DNA from: Atherinomorus stipes
Taxonomy: Eukaryota > Chordata > Actinopteri > Atheriniformes > Atherinidae
Assembly: GCA_023101725.1 (NCBI GenBank)
Contig: JALJCO010012648.1
Span: forward strand, 124,001-188,000
Direction: 5' to 3'
Length of the DNA: 64,000 bases
Shown: piece by piece, positions 42,841-55,035 of the stretch
How the letters are laid out: each line of letters starts with the position of its first letter
Position numbering within the stretch: the first letter of the stretch is position 1
The notes under the pieces: generated by a model
The model's input: the letters and a program-made list of their open reading frames with translations, nothing else
Databases searched by the model: none
What the model was told of the DNA's origin: nothing
Program-made: the position numbers and the translations under genes

Positions 42841-44934
42841 AAATATGGCCCCTTAACTCAAATGTAAACTGACAGCCTTGGTTTAGGGGCTACTTCACTG
42901 AAAAAATACTCTACAATGTTGAGGAAAGGTTGAGAACCACAGACTCAGACTGTAGGCCACTTTCCTGCTTTGGTTCGGTTCATCTTTTATGAGCTCTGAT
43001 TCAGAGATCCGTCCTGGATCTTGATAATAAAGTAATATTAAAGAATATGCATTTTATGGACTGAGAGGAGGCGTGCTTCAGTTGCAATGTAAGTGGATGG
43101 AGATGAGTGAGAGCAGAGCGAGCTGAGAGGAGAACTTGGCGAATGAGAGCTGAGGTCCTGGCAGAGTGGCAGGAAGAGCAGAGCGGAGCGACGGAGCAGA
43201 GTGGAGAGCTGCTGGAGACGAGCCGCTGACGGAGGACACAACTGGCATGGAGCTGGAAAAGGTTGGCAGGTGAAGGCGGAGGGAAACACGGTCAGGCAGG
43301 CTTCCAGCGAGCACGAGGAAGTTGCAGAACAGGGGTTGGCTGGTACATTACACGCTGGCGTTCCCACTCATCTGCCAAATAACGGAGAACTGAGCCAGAG
43401 TTTAAGTCGTGCACTGATTGGTGGGTGAGTCACAGGTGTGCAGGCGAGGCAGCATTTGTGCACCCGACCAGTCACAATCAAACAGAAAGAGACCAACACA
43501 GGAAGGCAAGCAGAGAGACAGACTGCATCATGGGAATATTTCCTCTTTTTTTTCTTTTATAGCTTTTTATGGATGCAGCCAACCAGTGGTCACTGGTGGG
43601 GGTCAGAGGGCTTCCTGAGGCCGGGATTTTAATGGTCTTACATTTACTGGGATTTCTCAGGATAATTAGGTTTAAACTGTTTTCTTTGGAGTCCATGTCA
43701 CATCAGCCAAATCAGTAAAACAACTTAAATAATATCATTTTCTTCCTAAGCTCAAGCACATATAAAGGATAACTGTCTTATTTTTCAACCTGGACCTTAT
43801 TTCTAGAAATGTATACGTGCATTTACTCAGCGGTAAAATTTCTGTACCACTCTGACTCCTTCAGACATGGCCCCGTTTACTCTGCCGTTAAAAGTGGCCC
43901 TCATCTCATCTTTTTGCTCTTCAGTGACACCGATCGGATATTTGCCAGTGTTGACAATCCAAACCGCTTCAAATCTGATCTTTTCACATCAGGTTTGGGC
44001 CGCATCAGGATGCAGTCCAAATCCGATCCGTGTCTTGTCTTTTCAAATGTGACCACTTTCTAAACAGCCATGTGACCTGTATTGGATATGTATGCGACTT
44101 TGGCGTCATCTTTGGGCGACATACGTCGTTTGTGTGCGTGGGGAAAGAAGCAGGTGTTGTGATAATTTGGTCGGGTGGCTAAAAGCTAGCTGCTCCTGCT
44201 ACGTTACTGCTTCTCACCAAGGATCTTACTGACGAACTTCACACATAACAAACCAGTTCAACTTTTATGTGGACAGCACTTATACAGGAGCTTCTAAAAC
44301 TGCTAACACTGGGCGCGGCCATCTTTAAATCTGAACTCAGAGCTGCGGGGATTGCTGCTGTGATCAGAGGCTCCGTACATACATACGGACTTTACCTCTG
44401 AATTATCCGCTGCTTTCATCTCCTGATGAGGAGCAGCAGCTCTAAAACACAACATGTTTATATCTCCATCCTCCTCAAAGTGGAGTCTCGCGGGACGGGA
44501 TTTTACCAGAATTATGACTTACACCATTCAATGGAAACATTTGCATGTCCTAATTGTACTTTTTAGAAATTTAAGAAATATTTCTTTTATTTTTAGAAAA
44601 AGTGTAACGGAAACCTAGGTAATGGTGATGATTATCTTCCTCTTTATGAAATAAGAAGACTTCCAGGTGAGACCAGAGGCAGACTTTCATGGAAATAATG
44701 CTGATTATGATGTCGAAGCGAGGAAGGTTGGTTTTCTGTGACAGCAGCACAATCTGGAGGTCTTTTCCAAATTTTAAACTACAAATAGTGTTAATCTTAG
44801 CAACCAAATTTCCAGACGTAAAGAGCTCCAGTATCTGAAGTTTGTTACCCGGCTATGCATGTTTGATATGCAACCTGTCACATCACGCAGTAAAGAAGCC
44901 TTCAACCCCAGAAACCCTGCAGCCTTTTACTTAT
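42841..44934. other. non-coding interval
   Basis: No gene recognised. 43040-43330 is G/A-biased with short frames that lack domains. 43800-44070 contains CGATCGGAT and AAATCCGATCC words. Confidence 0.45.
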
Positions 44935-45619
44935 AGGGATAGAACATCCACAGAATGATGGTCCTTCATTTTCAACTCACCCTCTTGCTGAGCAAGACCC
45001 TGGAGCACTTTTTTAATATCTCAAATGCAGCCAGAGATCCGGGGGGGCCTTGGTTATATTCCTCCATACTGCTCGTCCAATGTAATCAAGGTGTCCTTAG
45101 TGGGTTGCGTCCATAATTTACTCCAAACGACATCATTTAGTAGATTTTTATAGCCTAAATAGTAGAACATGTGCATCCATCATGACATTATGGAAGCAGA
45201 GGCAGACCAAACCAGACAATAGCTCGCATTCTCCTTCTTCCTTTGTTATAAATCAACAGCCAATCCCTCTTGTGCTTATCCTGGTTTGTCCGCAGCTCTG
45301 GTGCTCTTATGTAAACAGCTAATTTCTTCTTCTATGCTTGCGTTATTAACAGAGTTGGCACTGAATGCAGCGCCTTCCATTGTGTTGTGAAGTCGCATGG
45401 TCGTGCATCGGGGAGGTACAATGTTCTACTGTTTAGGCTATAAAAAAATACACGCAGTAAATTCTGGACGCTACCCACTCAGGACACTTGGATTACATTG
45501 GACGAGCAGTATGGAGGAATATTGACAAGTTTTTGTGGACTTTTATGGACCTTTTTGGTTCAAGCACCTGTCATCCCCATTATATGAAAGTCTGTCATTC
45601 TGTGGGTGTTGTATCCCTT
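44935..45619. mobile_element. TTCACCC-type fold-back, copy 2
   Basis: Ends AGGGATAGAACATCCACAG and CTGTGGGTGTTGTATCCCT are inverted. The arms share ACTGCTCGTCCAATGTAATC, AGGACAC, ACGCTACCCAC/GTGGGTTGCGT and ATTTTTATAGCCTAAA with their reverse complements. The same arm words occur in the fold-back at 50835-51710. The right end is followed by TTAA. The left flank is TTAT, a possible decayed TTAA. Confidence 0.75.
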
Positions 45620-47653
45620 TAATGCATCACCCAGGGGATTTACCAGTCGACACATCTGCTCAACAATAATCCCATTGTTCTCAAACAACTGTCTCTGTCT
45701 TCTCAGCACATTAACTGTTAATTAAATAACATTGAAAGCATTTTCTATACAACAAAACTGACCCACCAGACAACCTACTATACTGTATACACTGAGTTAA
45801 GGTCTGGGGGGGCGATGGCTTTTACATATTTGATGCAACCGCTGCCTGTGATCCATAAACAATGTGTATTCATGCAACATTACTCCATGCGGGACAGAAA
45901 TGCGTCTGTATCTGCTTCCCCAGGAGTCGCCGCCCTCGTGCCTTTCAGCCAGAGCATTCATTGCCACATTAGTGGTTTCATACATATGCTAAGCTCCGCC
46001 TGTGGCGGGGTGTTAGAGAGGTGGAGCAGATGCCGGAGGGACTGAAGCCAACAATTAGATCTCTCTAAAAGATTTCTCTTTACAGATCCATACTCAGACG
46101 CACTGTAGGCGTATTTATTTGTTTGTTTCTGTGTGGGAATCCATCATCAAATGCTTTGAGGCTATATTGCCAGAGATCATTTGCTGTGCTGAGAATCGAT
46201 TGCAACAGGAGTAAACAGGGTTGTCTTAATGGCTCTGGCCAGGCTGTTAGACTGCTCATTGAACTGCTTTCAAATGTCCTCAGAGGAGAATAAAGGGCAG
46301 ACGGGAGGAATAATGCGCAGTATTTATGTCTATCTCCAGCTTGTATTCCTTTATCATTACCGAACGCTGTTGTTTAAACATGCGATCAAATGAGATATAG
46401 CTCATAGCTCGCTCCCTTCAGCTTTTTCTGTTTTGGTCTATCATAGCTGAGCGTCTTCACCACCTGATAAATCCAGACTGGTGAATCAAGAGCAGCTGAG
46501 ATGGCGTCAGCATCCGACATGAGAACAAGAATGGAAAATGGAAATTGAGCGAGCACACTTCAAAAGAAGAAGCAATCAAAGCTGTATGCACTGGCTTAAC
46601 CTGAAATCAAACAGTTGGTTTATGGTTTCAGCTAAGAGAAAGCTAGCTATTTTCCTGATTTCTGCATATTCGTATGCTATAAAAAGCATTTAATTTAAGA
46701 GGTAGGGCAACAAGAGAAGTGGAAGGCTTTTTTTTTTTATAAGAAAAAATAAATAGCTAATTAGAGGGGCAGAGTAATGTGCTTCTGATCCTTGATTTAT
46801 TTTTAATGTGTCCTGTGCAGAATGCAAAATTCTCTCCTTCTCAGCATTAATCCTGTTAAAGTAATGACTGGTTGGCTGCGGGCCATGGCAGCTCAGGCCA
46901 GAGGGTATTCTCATCATTTTCACCTTCCTACCTGCCATTTCTTCTTTTTCACTGACCTTAATTCAAGAAAAGTACCTTATAATATTCTCCTTAATGCCTA
47001 CTAAAGCAGTACAGTCTGACCTTTCTCCTGTAGTTCTATACATTCTCTTCGTGGTAACGGTTGCTGTTTTGACGCCCCGGCCCACCAGGTTTATTCTACT
47101 CATGCATGAGTGAAGTTGACAAACAGCTTTGCCTGCAAGCAGTTTCTGTCTTTGACTTTTGACCTCACTGTACACGTAGTTAGGGATCACAGTTCAGCAC
47201 CACACTGCTTTGTTTTGTTCAGATTCAGCGTTGTATGCAGACTATTAACCCCACGGTTTGACTTGAGGAAACATTTCCTCAGATGGATGTGAACTTCGCT
47301 GCAACCATGGCAGAGAGGGGAATTTCATCAACATTTTCCCATATGGTGAATACGATGTTTGCACATTACTGTACGTTCAGACATTAAACCTCACCAGTCA
47401 TTTAAAGGAGCCGGAAAGCGGACTTCTTGACAGCAGCGTTACTGTTGCTCACCTCCCGTCAGTTAAAACTGCAGAGCTGCAGGACGTTTTGTGTGGTCAT
47501 TAAAAACAGGAGAAAGAAAATCGTAGATGAACATAAATTAAAATCACTATCTAATTATCACGAGCGGATTGACATGCAGTATTGAGCAGAAAACAATTAA
47601 CAAGTGGCTTTATGATTTATCCACCACAGGAGGATCAAACTTTTACAACTTTG
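45620..47653. other. repeat-poor non-coding interval
   Basis: About 2 kb with little simple sequence and no transposon ends seen. 45810-46040 has balanced base composition and AACAATG and ATGCTAA words. It could contain conserved regulatory DNA, but only comparison with other fish could show that. Confidence 0.3.
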
Positions 47654-47661
47654 AAATACAC

Positions 47662-48188
47662 TAGGGATGGGCGATACCGAAATTTTTCATGTTGATGCAA
47701 TACCAGTAGTTTATGGCCACACAGATACCGATACTTTTTGTCCTTTAAAAGAAAATAACGTGATTGTACATTTTGCATTAATATCTTGGATGCAAGGGCA
47801 ATATTAGATATAAGTAAGAACTGAGAACAGAAGTACTGGAAAGAAACGCTTTTAAAACAATAATAAATTACAGTGATCATAAGATTAAAAAAAAAAATAG
47901 GTTAAAAACGTATTTTAATTATCAAATAACATAATACACAGTATACTAACTAAAATAATCCAATTTATTAAGTGGAAAATGTTAAAATAGAAAATACATA
48001 ATGTACCAAAACATAATGTACCTAAACCACTGAAAGACAACAAAACATCACCATCATCGTCATCACGAACAGTTGCAGCATCATCATTAGGAATCAAACA
48101 GAGTTATATCGGAATCAGCATTGATTTCGATATTTTGTCGGGCTGGTATCAAAGTATCGACTCCAAGGCATCCATATGCTCATCCCGT
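47662..48188. mobile_element. non-autonomous hAT, 527 bp, exact 8-bp duplication
   Basis: The left end TAGGGATGGGCGATAC pairs imperfectly with the right end ATGCTCATCCCGT. The flanks AAATACAC at 47654-47661 and 48189-48196 are identical. Its interior includes AATACCAGTAGTTTATGGCC, also seen in the truncated copy near 9680. It has no transposase. Confidence 0.9.
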
Positions 48189-48196
48189 AAATACAC

Positions 48197-48744
48197 AAAA
48201 ATATGGCTGAAACAAAAAAAGCAGTGATGACAATAAACTCAGAAGCTTCAAACTTTGCAACAGAGAACAGACGGAGTCAGCACTGACCCAGCAGCTGTTT
48301 CTGTGATCTTTGTTTATAGAAGAAACGGAAAAAACGTCTGTGCTCGGTCACCCAGCCCGTTTGGCCGGTATAATCAATCCAGCCACAGTTCGTCTGCTAG
48401 TTTGGCCGACCGACATCATATAATGTAGAGCAACTTGACATTATTCTCCAAGCTGCTCAACGCTGGCATATAAAACTCACTGCACACACAAACTCAACAC
48501 AAATTCACAAGCTGTGCGCAATATGAGCAGAACGTGCATGTGCATCCTGGTCATTTTCTCACAATTATGCAGAGCCAGTGCATTTTAACACATGTTGATG
48601 CTGATTTCAGATATTAAAAGTTCATATGTTTATCACAGAAATGCATAAAATGCTGCACAGGGAGGGAACGAAGTCCTGTATGACACGATCTCAGAGACAA
48701 GCAGACACCACATGTAGCTGCGCTGCAGCCGAGACAAGGTGAGG
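48197..48744. other. non-coding interval
   Basis: Nothing recognised. Confidence 0.5.
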
Positions 48745-49467
48745 AGCGTGCCCCTGTGTGTGGGGACCATTTTCCATATTTTACCATCACTGTGAGGGCG
48801 TTTGCCTTTGTGGGGACCCCGGGTCCCCACGGGTCCAAATCCTGTTTTAAGGGTCAAGATTTGGTTTTAGAGATTGAAGGGACTAGAGGCAGGAATTAAA
48901 AAAACAAAAAAACATGCATGTCCATTTTTTTTTATACTAATGGGTGATGAAGTGCTAAATACCAAAAATAACGTTTCCACCCATGTTTCTCTCCGTTGCC
49001 TTGAACAGGCTGTGTGCTGCAAAATGCGCTGCAATTCGGTGTCCGAATTTCCTGCGCTGCCCTGCGGACGTGACGTCAAATGACGCTACATCCACAGTTT
49101 TGATACAAGAAGAAGATGGTGGCGGTAAATTCAAACACTGTAAGCGATAATTATGGATTCTTCTGCCGTCAGCAAACGATCCAGATCAACTGAAAGACAC
49201 TAAAAAGTGTAACTATGGAGAAAAAGATCAGTAAACAACATTATAGCTTCAGTTTGTGCTACCGTGACGGCTTGGCTCGTGGCTGCAGTTACCAGAAGCG
49301 CCAGTCGTGAGTTTTGTTTCTTAATCTTGCCTCAAGTCCCTTTAAGTTACAATTAGGTTTTGGTTAGGGTTAGGTTTAGACAATCAGTTATGGGCGTTAG
49401 GGTTAGGGTAAGGGGCTAGGGAATGCATTATGTCAATGAATTTACCCCACGTGGATAGCAAACAAAC

Positions 49468-49511
<44 letters not shown>

Positions 49512-49545
49512 GTGTGTGTGTGTGTTCTATAGGCTGCTTTTGTCA
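48745..49545 (+). repeat. teleost dispersed repeat with TTAGGG words and (TG)n, interrupted
   Basis: GTGTGTGGGGACCATTTT, GGTCAAGATTTGGTTTTAGA, then after an insertion GGTTAGGGTTAGG, AGGGTAAGGGGCTAGGGAAT, GCATTATGTCAATGAA and finally (TG)n at 49469-49524. From memory this arrangement is a common dispersed fish repeat whose TTAGGG words are not telomeric. The insertion at 48877-49342 splits it. Confidence 0.65.
48877..49342. mobile_element. DNA element with AAGGGACT.GAGGCA termini
   Basis: The left end AAGGGACTAGAGGCAGGAAT and right end ATCTTGCCTCAAGTCCCTT are inverted with few mismatches. The element splits the TTAGGG-bearing repeat. No target duplication or ORF was recognised. Confidence 0.7.
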
Positions 49546-50083
49546 CTTTTGGTCAGAACGTACAGCTTCATTAATGTGACGGGGGGGACAACAGAAGTTA
49601 ACCTGCGAAATATGCAAATAAAAAACCTATGGATGAATTGAGCGGTTCGGGCTCCTGAACCTGAAGGCCCTCTCAGCTCCTTTGACTGGCTGGTCTTCAG
49701 CCCTCCAGGCCAACCGCAGCAGCTGTAGCTCCCGTATTAAACAGCTGTGGGCCCGCAGTCTTCCTCGCCCACGTCTGTTTGAGCCCATTGACAACCTCTC
49801 ATTTTGACCTGATGTCATTTCCATTTCAATCCAGTTCAGTTCAGCTGTATAGAGCAAATTCAACACCATGTCATCTCAAGTCACTTTCAGAGCTACAGTC
49901 CAGTTCAATCCAATTTGCTGCTGTGCTCATAGAAAACATATTCTTTCTATGTTTATTCCAGTGCAGGGTAGTGGGGGCCCAAGGCTATCCAAGCAGCTGC
50001 TAGGCGAGAGGCAGTGTGTACCTTGGGCATCTCGCAAGTCCATACAGGTGACAGAAACCAGTTCATCAGGATGAGTCAGCTAC
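49546..50083. other. non-coding interval
   Basis: 49805-49935 has AGTTCAGCTGTATAGAGCAA-type sequence resembling diverged fish LINE/SINE tails. Nothing coding recognised. Confidence 0.4.
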
Positions 50084-50204
50084 CTTGTGTGGCAGGATGA
50101 AGGAGGGCCTGCGCGAGAGTCATGCATGCTAACCATTTAGCCAAAGGGATATCCCCTCAGTCAATAACCAGGGTGCATGATCTATCGGAGGCTTAGTGAC
50201 AGGA
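50084..50204 (-). mobile_element. tRNA-like dispersed repeat, copy 2
   Basis: The reverse complement matches 1864-2012, including ATCCCTTTGGCTAAATGGTT (box A) and GGCCCTCCTTCATCCTGCCA. About 20 bases holding box B are deleted between GACTCTCGCGC and AGGCCC, so this copy has lost the internal promoter. Confidence 0.65.
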
Positions 50205-50835
50205 CCAGCGGTGGCACCAGCGATGATTGTGATTGCTTCTTTAAACTTCACTTTATTCCCCCCATCAGTGCAGCTTAGATCATTATAATAAGGGATATTC
50301 AATATTGGCCTTTTTACCGATATCTGATATACAGATATTGTCCAACTATTAATTACAGTTATCAACTGATACCGATATATGCAGACAACTGTGAGGTTGT
50401 ATCACTCATACTCTGAGATATTCGATCCGCTCCATAATCTATGTTCATGTGTTTATAAATACGTAGTCTTGCTCAGCATCTTCAAAATGTTTGTAACTGT
50501 TTCTGATTCCTCGATTTTTTTTCTACATTGCTCTATTTGTGTTATTTGTACCTGAACTTTCGTCTTCACTTTAGAGAGCTCTGTGATTGTGTGATGGTCT
50601 GACTGGTTTTGTGTGTGGGCATCTGTTTTATTTTTCTCCTTTTTTTTTTATCTTGCTTTGTACTACAAATTCTGCCCAAAAATGAAAATGAGAATATCCT
50701 GAAAAAATTCATGTATTTCTGTAATTCAACTTAAAAGGTGCAATTTACATATTGTTTAGACAAATAATATGTGAATCAATATATTTCAAGCTTTTATTTG
50801 TTTGGATGTTGCTGATTAAGACTTGCAGCTTAAAG

Positions 50836-51708
50836 GAATAGTTCACCCACAGAATGGTTTAACTTTATTTTCCACTTACCCTCATGGTGAGCAAGACTTA
50901 GGAGCACTTTTTTAATATCTCAAATGCAGCCAGCGATCAGGAAGGCTTCTCGTTTCCCCCAACTTTCATATAATGGAGTTCGCCAGGGTCGGAGCCAAAA
51001 AGGTCCATAAAAGTCCACAAAAACTTGTCAATATTCCTCCATACTGCTCGTCCAATGTAATCCAAGTGTCCTGAGTAGACAGCGTCAATAATTTACTCGA
51101 AACGACATCATTTAGTATATTTTTAGAGCCTACACAGTACTACATCTTACTAGCGAAGCACGCAAATGCGCGTTTATGAAACTACGGAAGCCTCGGCCTT
51201 CAGAGCCTACTCTGCCAATAATGCAAGTGTAGAAGAAGAAATTCACTGTTTACATTGTGCTAAGAGCGACAGAGCTGCAGACAAACACAAGAGGGGTTGT
51301 ATATTGATTTAAAACAAAGAAAAAAAAAAAAAAAGAACGCACGATTTCGTCTGCCGTGGCTTCCGTAGGCTTCGTGAATGTGCATCGTGTGCTCGCTAGA
51401 GATGCGAAATAGTACTGTTTGGGCTCTAAAAATATACTAAATGACGTTGTTTCAAGTACATTCTGGACGCTACCCACTGAGGACACTTGGATTACATTGA
51501 ACGAGCAGCATGGGGGAATATTGACACGTTTTTGTGCACTTTTATGGACCTTTTTGGCTCAGACCTCGGCAAACTCCATTATATGAAAATTGGGGGAAAA
51601 CAAGAAGCCTTCCTGATCGCCGGCTGCATTTGAGATATTAAAAAAGTGCTCCAGAGTCTTGCTCACCATGAGGGTAAGTGGAAAATAAAGTTATATCAGT
51701 TTTTGGGT
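50836..51708. mobile_element. TTCACCC-type fold-back, copy 1
   Basis: The left end is GGAATAGTTCACCC and the right end TTTTTGGGTGA. The arms of about 380 bp pair almost throughout (TTTTAATATCTCAAATGCAG with CTGCATTTGAGATATTAAAA; GTCCAATGTAATCCAAGTGT with its complement). GACTTGCAGCTTAAAG occurs on both sides (50820-50835 and 51709-51724). The expected right end ACTATTCC is missing. Confidence 0.8.
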
Positions 51709-51872
51709 GACTTGCAGCTTAAAGAAACTTCAAATTCTGAAACTCAAAACATTAGAATACTGTGAAAAGCTCCAGTATTGTAGCTCAGTGTCACATTCTA
51801 ATCAGGTAAGTAATCCAAAAAACCTCCATAAGTACCCCAAGCCTTAAACAAAGTCCCTGCCTTGGTTTAGAA

Positions 51873-52170
51873 CAGTGGTTCTCAAACTTTTTTTGCGGGG
51901 CCCCCCTTTCATTGGAAATAATAACGTCAAGCCCCACCATCCCACCACCGCTACCACATGTACCCAAACATTTACCATGAAATACATGAAAAAATGCACT
52001 GCATTTGAGGTGGGGGGAATGCCTATTGAGTCATCATCATTTTTTTTAAATTAGTACTAGAATATGCCCATTTTTTGTTAGAAGTACAAAAACGAGGCCT
52101 GGCTGGGTCCCCCCTGACAGAGCCCTGAGCCCCCCCTGGGGGGCCCGCCCCCCCAGTTTGAGAACCACTG
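51873..52170. mobile_element. hAT MITE, 298 bp, exact 8-bp duplication (copy 2)
   Basis: The termini CAGTGGTTCTCAAAC and GTTTGAGAACCACTG are flanked by GTTTAGAA at 51865-51872 and 52171-52178. It is a relative of 33593-33882. It inserted just upstream of the Tc1 transposase frame. Confidence 0.95.
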
Positions 52171-52179
52171 GTTTAGAAG

Positions 52180-52880
52180 AATTCACAATCATGGGGAAGA
52201 TGCTGATCTGACAGTTGTGCAGAAAACCATCATTGACTCCCTGCACAAGGTGGAAAGACACAAAAAGTGATAGAAAAGAAGCTGGATGTTCTCAGAGTGC
52301 TTCTCAAAGCACATTAATGGACAGTTAAGTGGAAGGAAGAAATGTGGAAGAAAACAGTGTAGAAGCCGGAGGGCTGACAGCAGCCTGGAGAAGATGATCA
52401 GGAAAGGACCTTTCAAAAGTGTGGAGGACTTCATAAGGAATGGACCTCTGTGCTTCATTAAGTCCAGCATAAATGCAGCCGTCTACCAGGACATTTTGGA
52501 GACCTTCATGCTTGCTTCAGTGGACCAGCTGTATGAGGATGCAGACTTCATCTTCCAGCAGGACTTGGCACCTGCCCACACTGCCAAAAGTACAAAATCC
52601 TGGTTCAACAACCATGGATCACCATGCTGGATTGGCCCGCAAACCCACCTGACCTGAACCCCATTGAAAACATGTGGGTCATCGTCAAGAGAAAGCTGAA
52701 CGGGAAGAAACCAAACAATAAAGAAGAGCTCAGGGCTGTGATGGAAGCATGTTTTTTTCTTCCATAACACCTGAGATATGCCACAAGCTGGTAGCATCCA
52801 TGCCACGCCGGGTTAAGGCAGTCATTCATGCAAAAGGTGCCCCCACCAAGTACAAAGTACAGATGCAAGATTTTACCTTA
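52180..52880 (+). pseudogene. Tc1-like transposase, internally deleted
   Basis: The N-terminal part has TVVQKTI..SLHKVERHKK, GRKKCGRKQCRSRRADSSLE and KMIRKGPFKSVEDF, the helix-turn-helix region. It then jumps to SSINAAVYQDILETFMLASV, FQQDLAPAHTAKSTKSWFNN and, after a frameshift, WPANPPDLNPIENMW and MPRRVKAVIHAKGAPTKY. The central part with the first catalytic aspartate is absent. The second Asp (QQD) and final Glu (IEN) remain. It is not functional as written. Confidence 0.9.
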
Positions 52881-53148
52881 GGAGGCCTGACTTTTTTGTA
52901 TTTAAAGTCCTTTTTAAATTGATTTCATGCAATATTCAAATTTTGAGTTTTAGAATTTGAGGTTTTCTTAAGCTGCAAGTCCTAATCAGCAACATCCAAA
53001 CAAATAAAAGCTTGACATATATTGATTTGCATATTATTTATCTATACAATATGAAAATTGCACCTTTAAGTTGAATTATAGAAATACATGACCTTTTTCA
53101 CAATATTCAAATTTTTTGGGTAGTACCAGTATATGTACAGGTATATGT

Positions 53149-54531
53149 TAGGGTTGCATGATCAACCTTAACCGCATTGATATTGAGGTGTAAACTACTG
53201 TGATAACCTAACCTCATGAGCCTGAGGTTTTCTCCTTTTTTTTTCCATCTCTGACATTCTAATGTGACAAACCTTTTCCCCAATCAAAATGGTCGAGCCT
53301 CGCGTTCATGGCTTGCCGGCCAATCAGAAATGTTGATGAAAAACAAGCTTGTATGCACGACACTGGCTGCAGTCAGCATTTAACAACAAACGCTGCACGT
53401 GTACCTGGCGTTGCGCTGTGAGCGAAATGTTTTCATGGTGACTGATTATCTACATAAAAACGGCTGAAGGGACTTCTTTGGTAACGGGAGAGGAGCAGCT
53501 GGTAACAGTGATGGAATAATGACGTTAAAAGAAACGGCACTAGATGAGGCGGAGTGATACGGTCACACCTGGACGCTCAGCATGCGCTACTGAGTTGCGG
53601 TCTCCATGTGATTACTGTTCAGACCGGCTGCACGGCAGGTTGGAGGATGTTCGTGTGGAGCCTCTGGACCTGCAGGGCAGCGGTGGCGTCACAAACCTGA
53701 CAGACGCGCACGTATGAATCCAGTTCATAAAACAGCAACAAACAAGGGATGACGATGACTGATGAAGATGAACTGTTGGCAAGCACGACTCAACGTGTGC
53801 ACCGCACAGCTGAACACACGTGCACACAGCCGTACACACACACACTAGAGACGCAGCAACAGTGAATCCAGAGAAAACTGGAAGAATTATAAACAGGAAT
53901 CACAAACGGGGGTTTTCTCTCAGAGATAAAAGACACGAACGTGATGAGAAATGTTCATTGAAACTACGTGTTTCTTCATGTTGGCTAGAAGCCGGTAGAG
54001 CTGAAGCTCCTCTCAGACATCCATCAGCCCGACTGTCCAAGATTTGGGGTTTGTAAATTATTACATTAGTTTCCATTTCATTCATTAGTGAGATCTGATA
54101 TTCACTTTTATCAGGAATAATTCAACACAGAGATTAAAGTTAAGCCAATGGGAATATTAAAAAGTTACATAATAATTACTTTTCCAAGTAATTATTTATT
54201 TTAACAAAACTGAATTTCCGTTATAAACGCTGTTACTTTTGGGTAAAGGAGTTGTTGACTATGATCACTTGTGTAGTAATCACAAAACATTGAACAACCT
54301 CCATCGCTGTGTAATTTTTATTAGAGATTTCTCAGGTTCAACATCAGACAGAATCCAGAAGAGGATGCTAGACACACAAATATTTTTAAAGTAGATTATT
54401 TTTGTAAAAGTAATGACTTCTTTCATTCATAATTTTAGTTTTATGCATTTAAAACTATCAAATGTAAAAGTCGCAAATCGAATCGCTATCGCAATATTTG
54501 TCAGAAAAGTAGTAAAATCGTGCAGGGCCTA
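53149..54531. mobile_element. hAT element, 1383 bp, 8-bp duplication
   Basis: Left TAGGGTTGCATGATCAA and right AATCGTGCAGGGCCTA are inverted with mismatches. The flanks are GTATATGT (53141-53148) and GTATATAT (54532-54539), seven of eight. It has no transposase ORF and begins just after the Tc1 right end. Confidence 0.75.
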
Positions 54532-54639
54532 GTATATATTTGTGTATATATATATATATTGTCTTGCATGTCTTCTGCATCTGTCTTGTTCATTAAAATT
54601 CTCCTTTAAAAGAGCCATTCAAAAGAATTGATTTGTTCA

Positions 54640-55035
54640 TGAACATCACATTTCTACTTGGTGGAATAAAGTTCAGATGCTTCTGATACAGGAGGGTTTG
54701 TTGGCCTGTGGAAGATCAGGTATACGATGCCTGTTTTTGGTGATTATGTCATGCACTCCTTTGCATTCTTCAGCTGTAAATTATAAGAGTGAAGTTTCTA
54801 CTTATACATAGATGTCATAATGAACCTGTAGACTTGTTTTTCTCTATCTGTGTTCGGCTTCCTGACATTCTCTTTTTTCATTTTCACCAGTGTGGAATTT
54901 GTCCACGGAGACTTTTTCCTTGCAGAGATTACCTTCACCTTAAAGGGTGCAATCAAATCCACAACATTTAGCATGCTAGCATTGAAGTTATTGACAGTAT
55001 CATTGACTGAAGTCCCCCGAAGCAAACCGTCTTCA
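54640..55035 (-). pseudogene. L2-type LINE fragment
   Basis: Closely follows 34180-34560 of the L2 element: NASMLNVVDLIAPFKVKVIS on the minus strand, and plus-strand words CAGGAGGGTTTGTT and CAGCTGTAAATTATAA. It is truncated on both sides. Confidence 0.8.

Larger units (their letters stand above)
50672..53122 (+). mobile_element. Tc1-like transposon with long inverted repeats and two nested insertions
   Basis: Terminal repeats of roughly 160-210 bp: left ATTCATGTATTTCTGTAATT, GCTTTTATTTGTTTGGATGT and TTGCAGCTTAA; right, the same words inverted (ACATCCAAACAAATAAAAGC near 52992). The left repeat is interrupted by a fold-back (50836-51708), and the leader before the transposase by a hAT MITE (51873-52170). 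A decayed transposase follows. Exact outer TA sites were not fixed. Confidence 0.8.

Noticed and set aside
49362..49420. Interstitial telomere array
   Set aside because: Only a few irregular TTAGGG words are present, embedded in a dispersed fish repeat.
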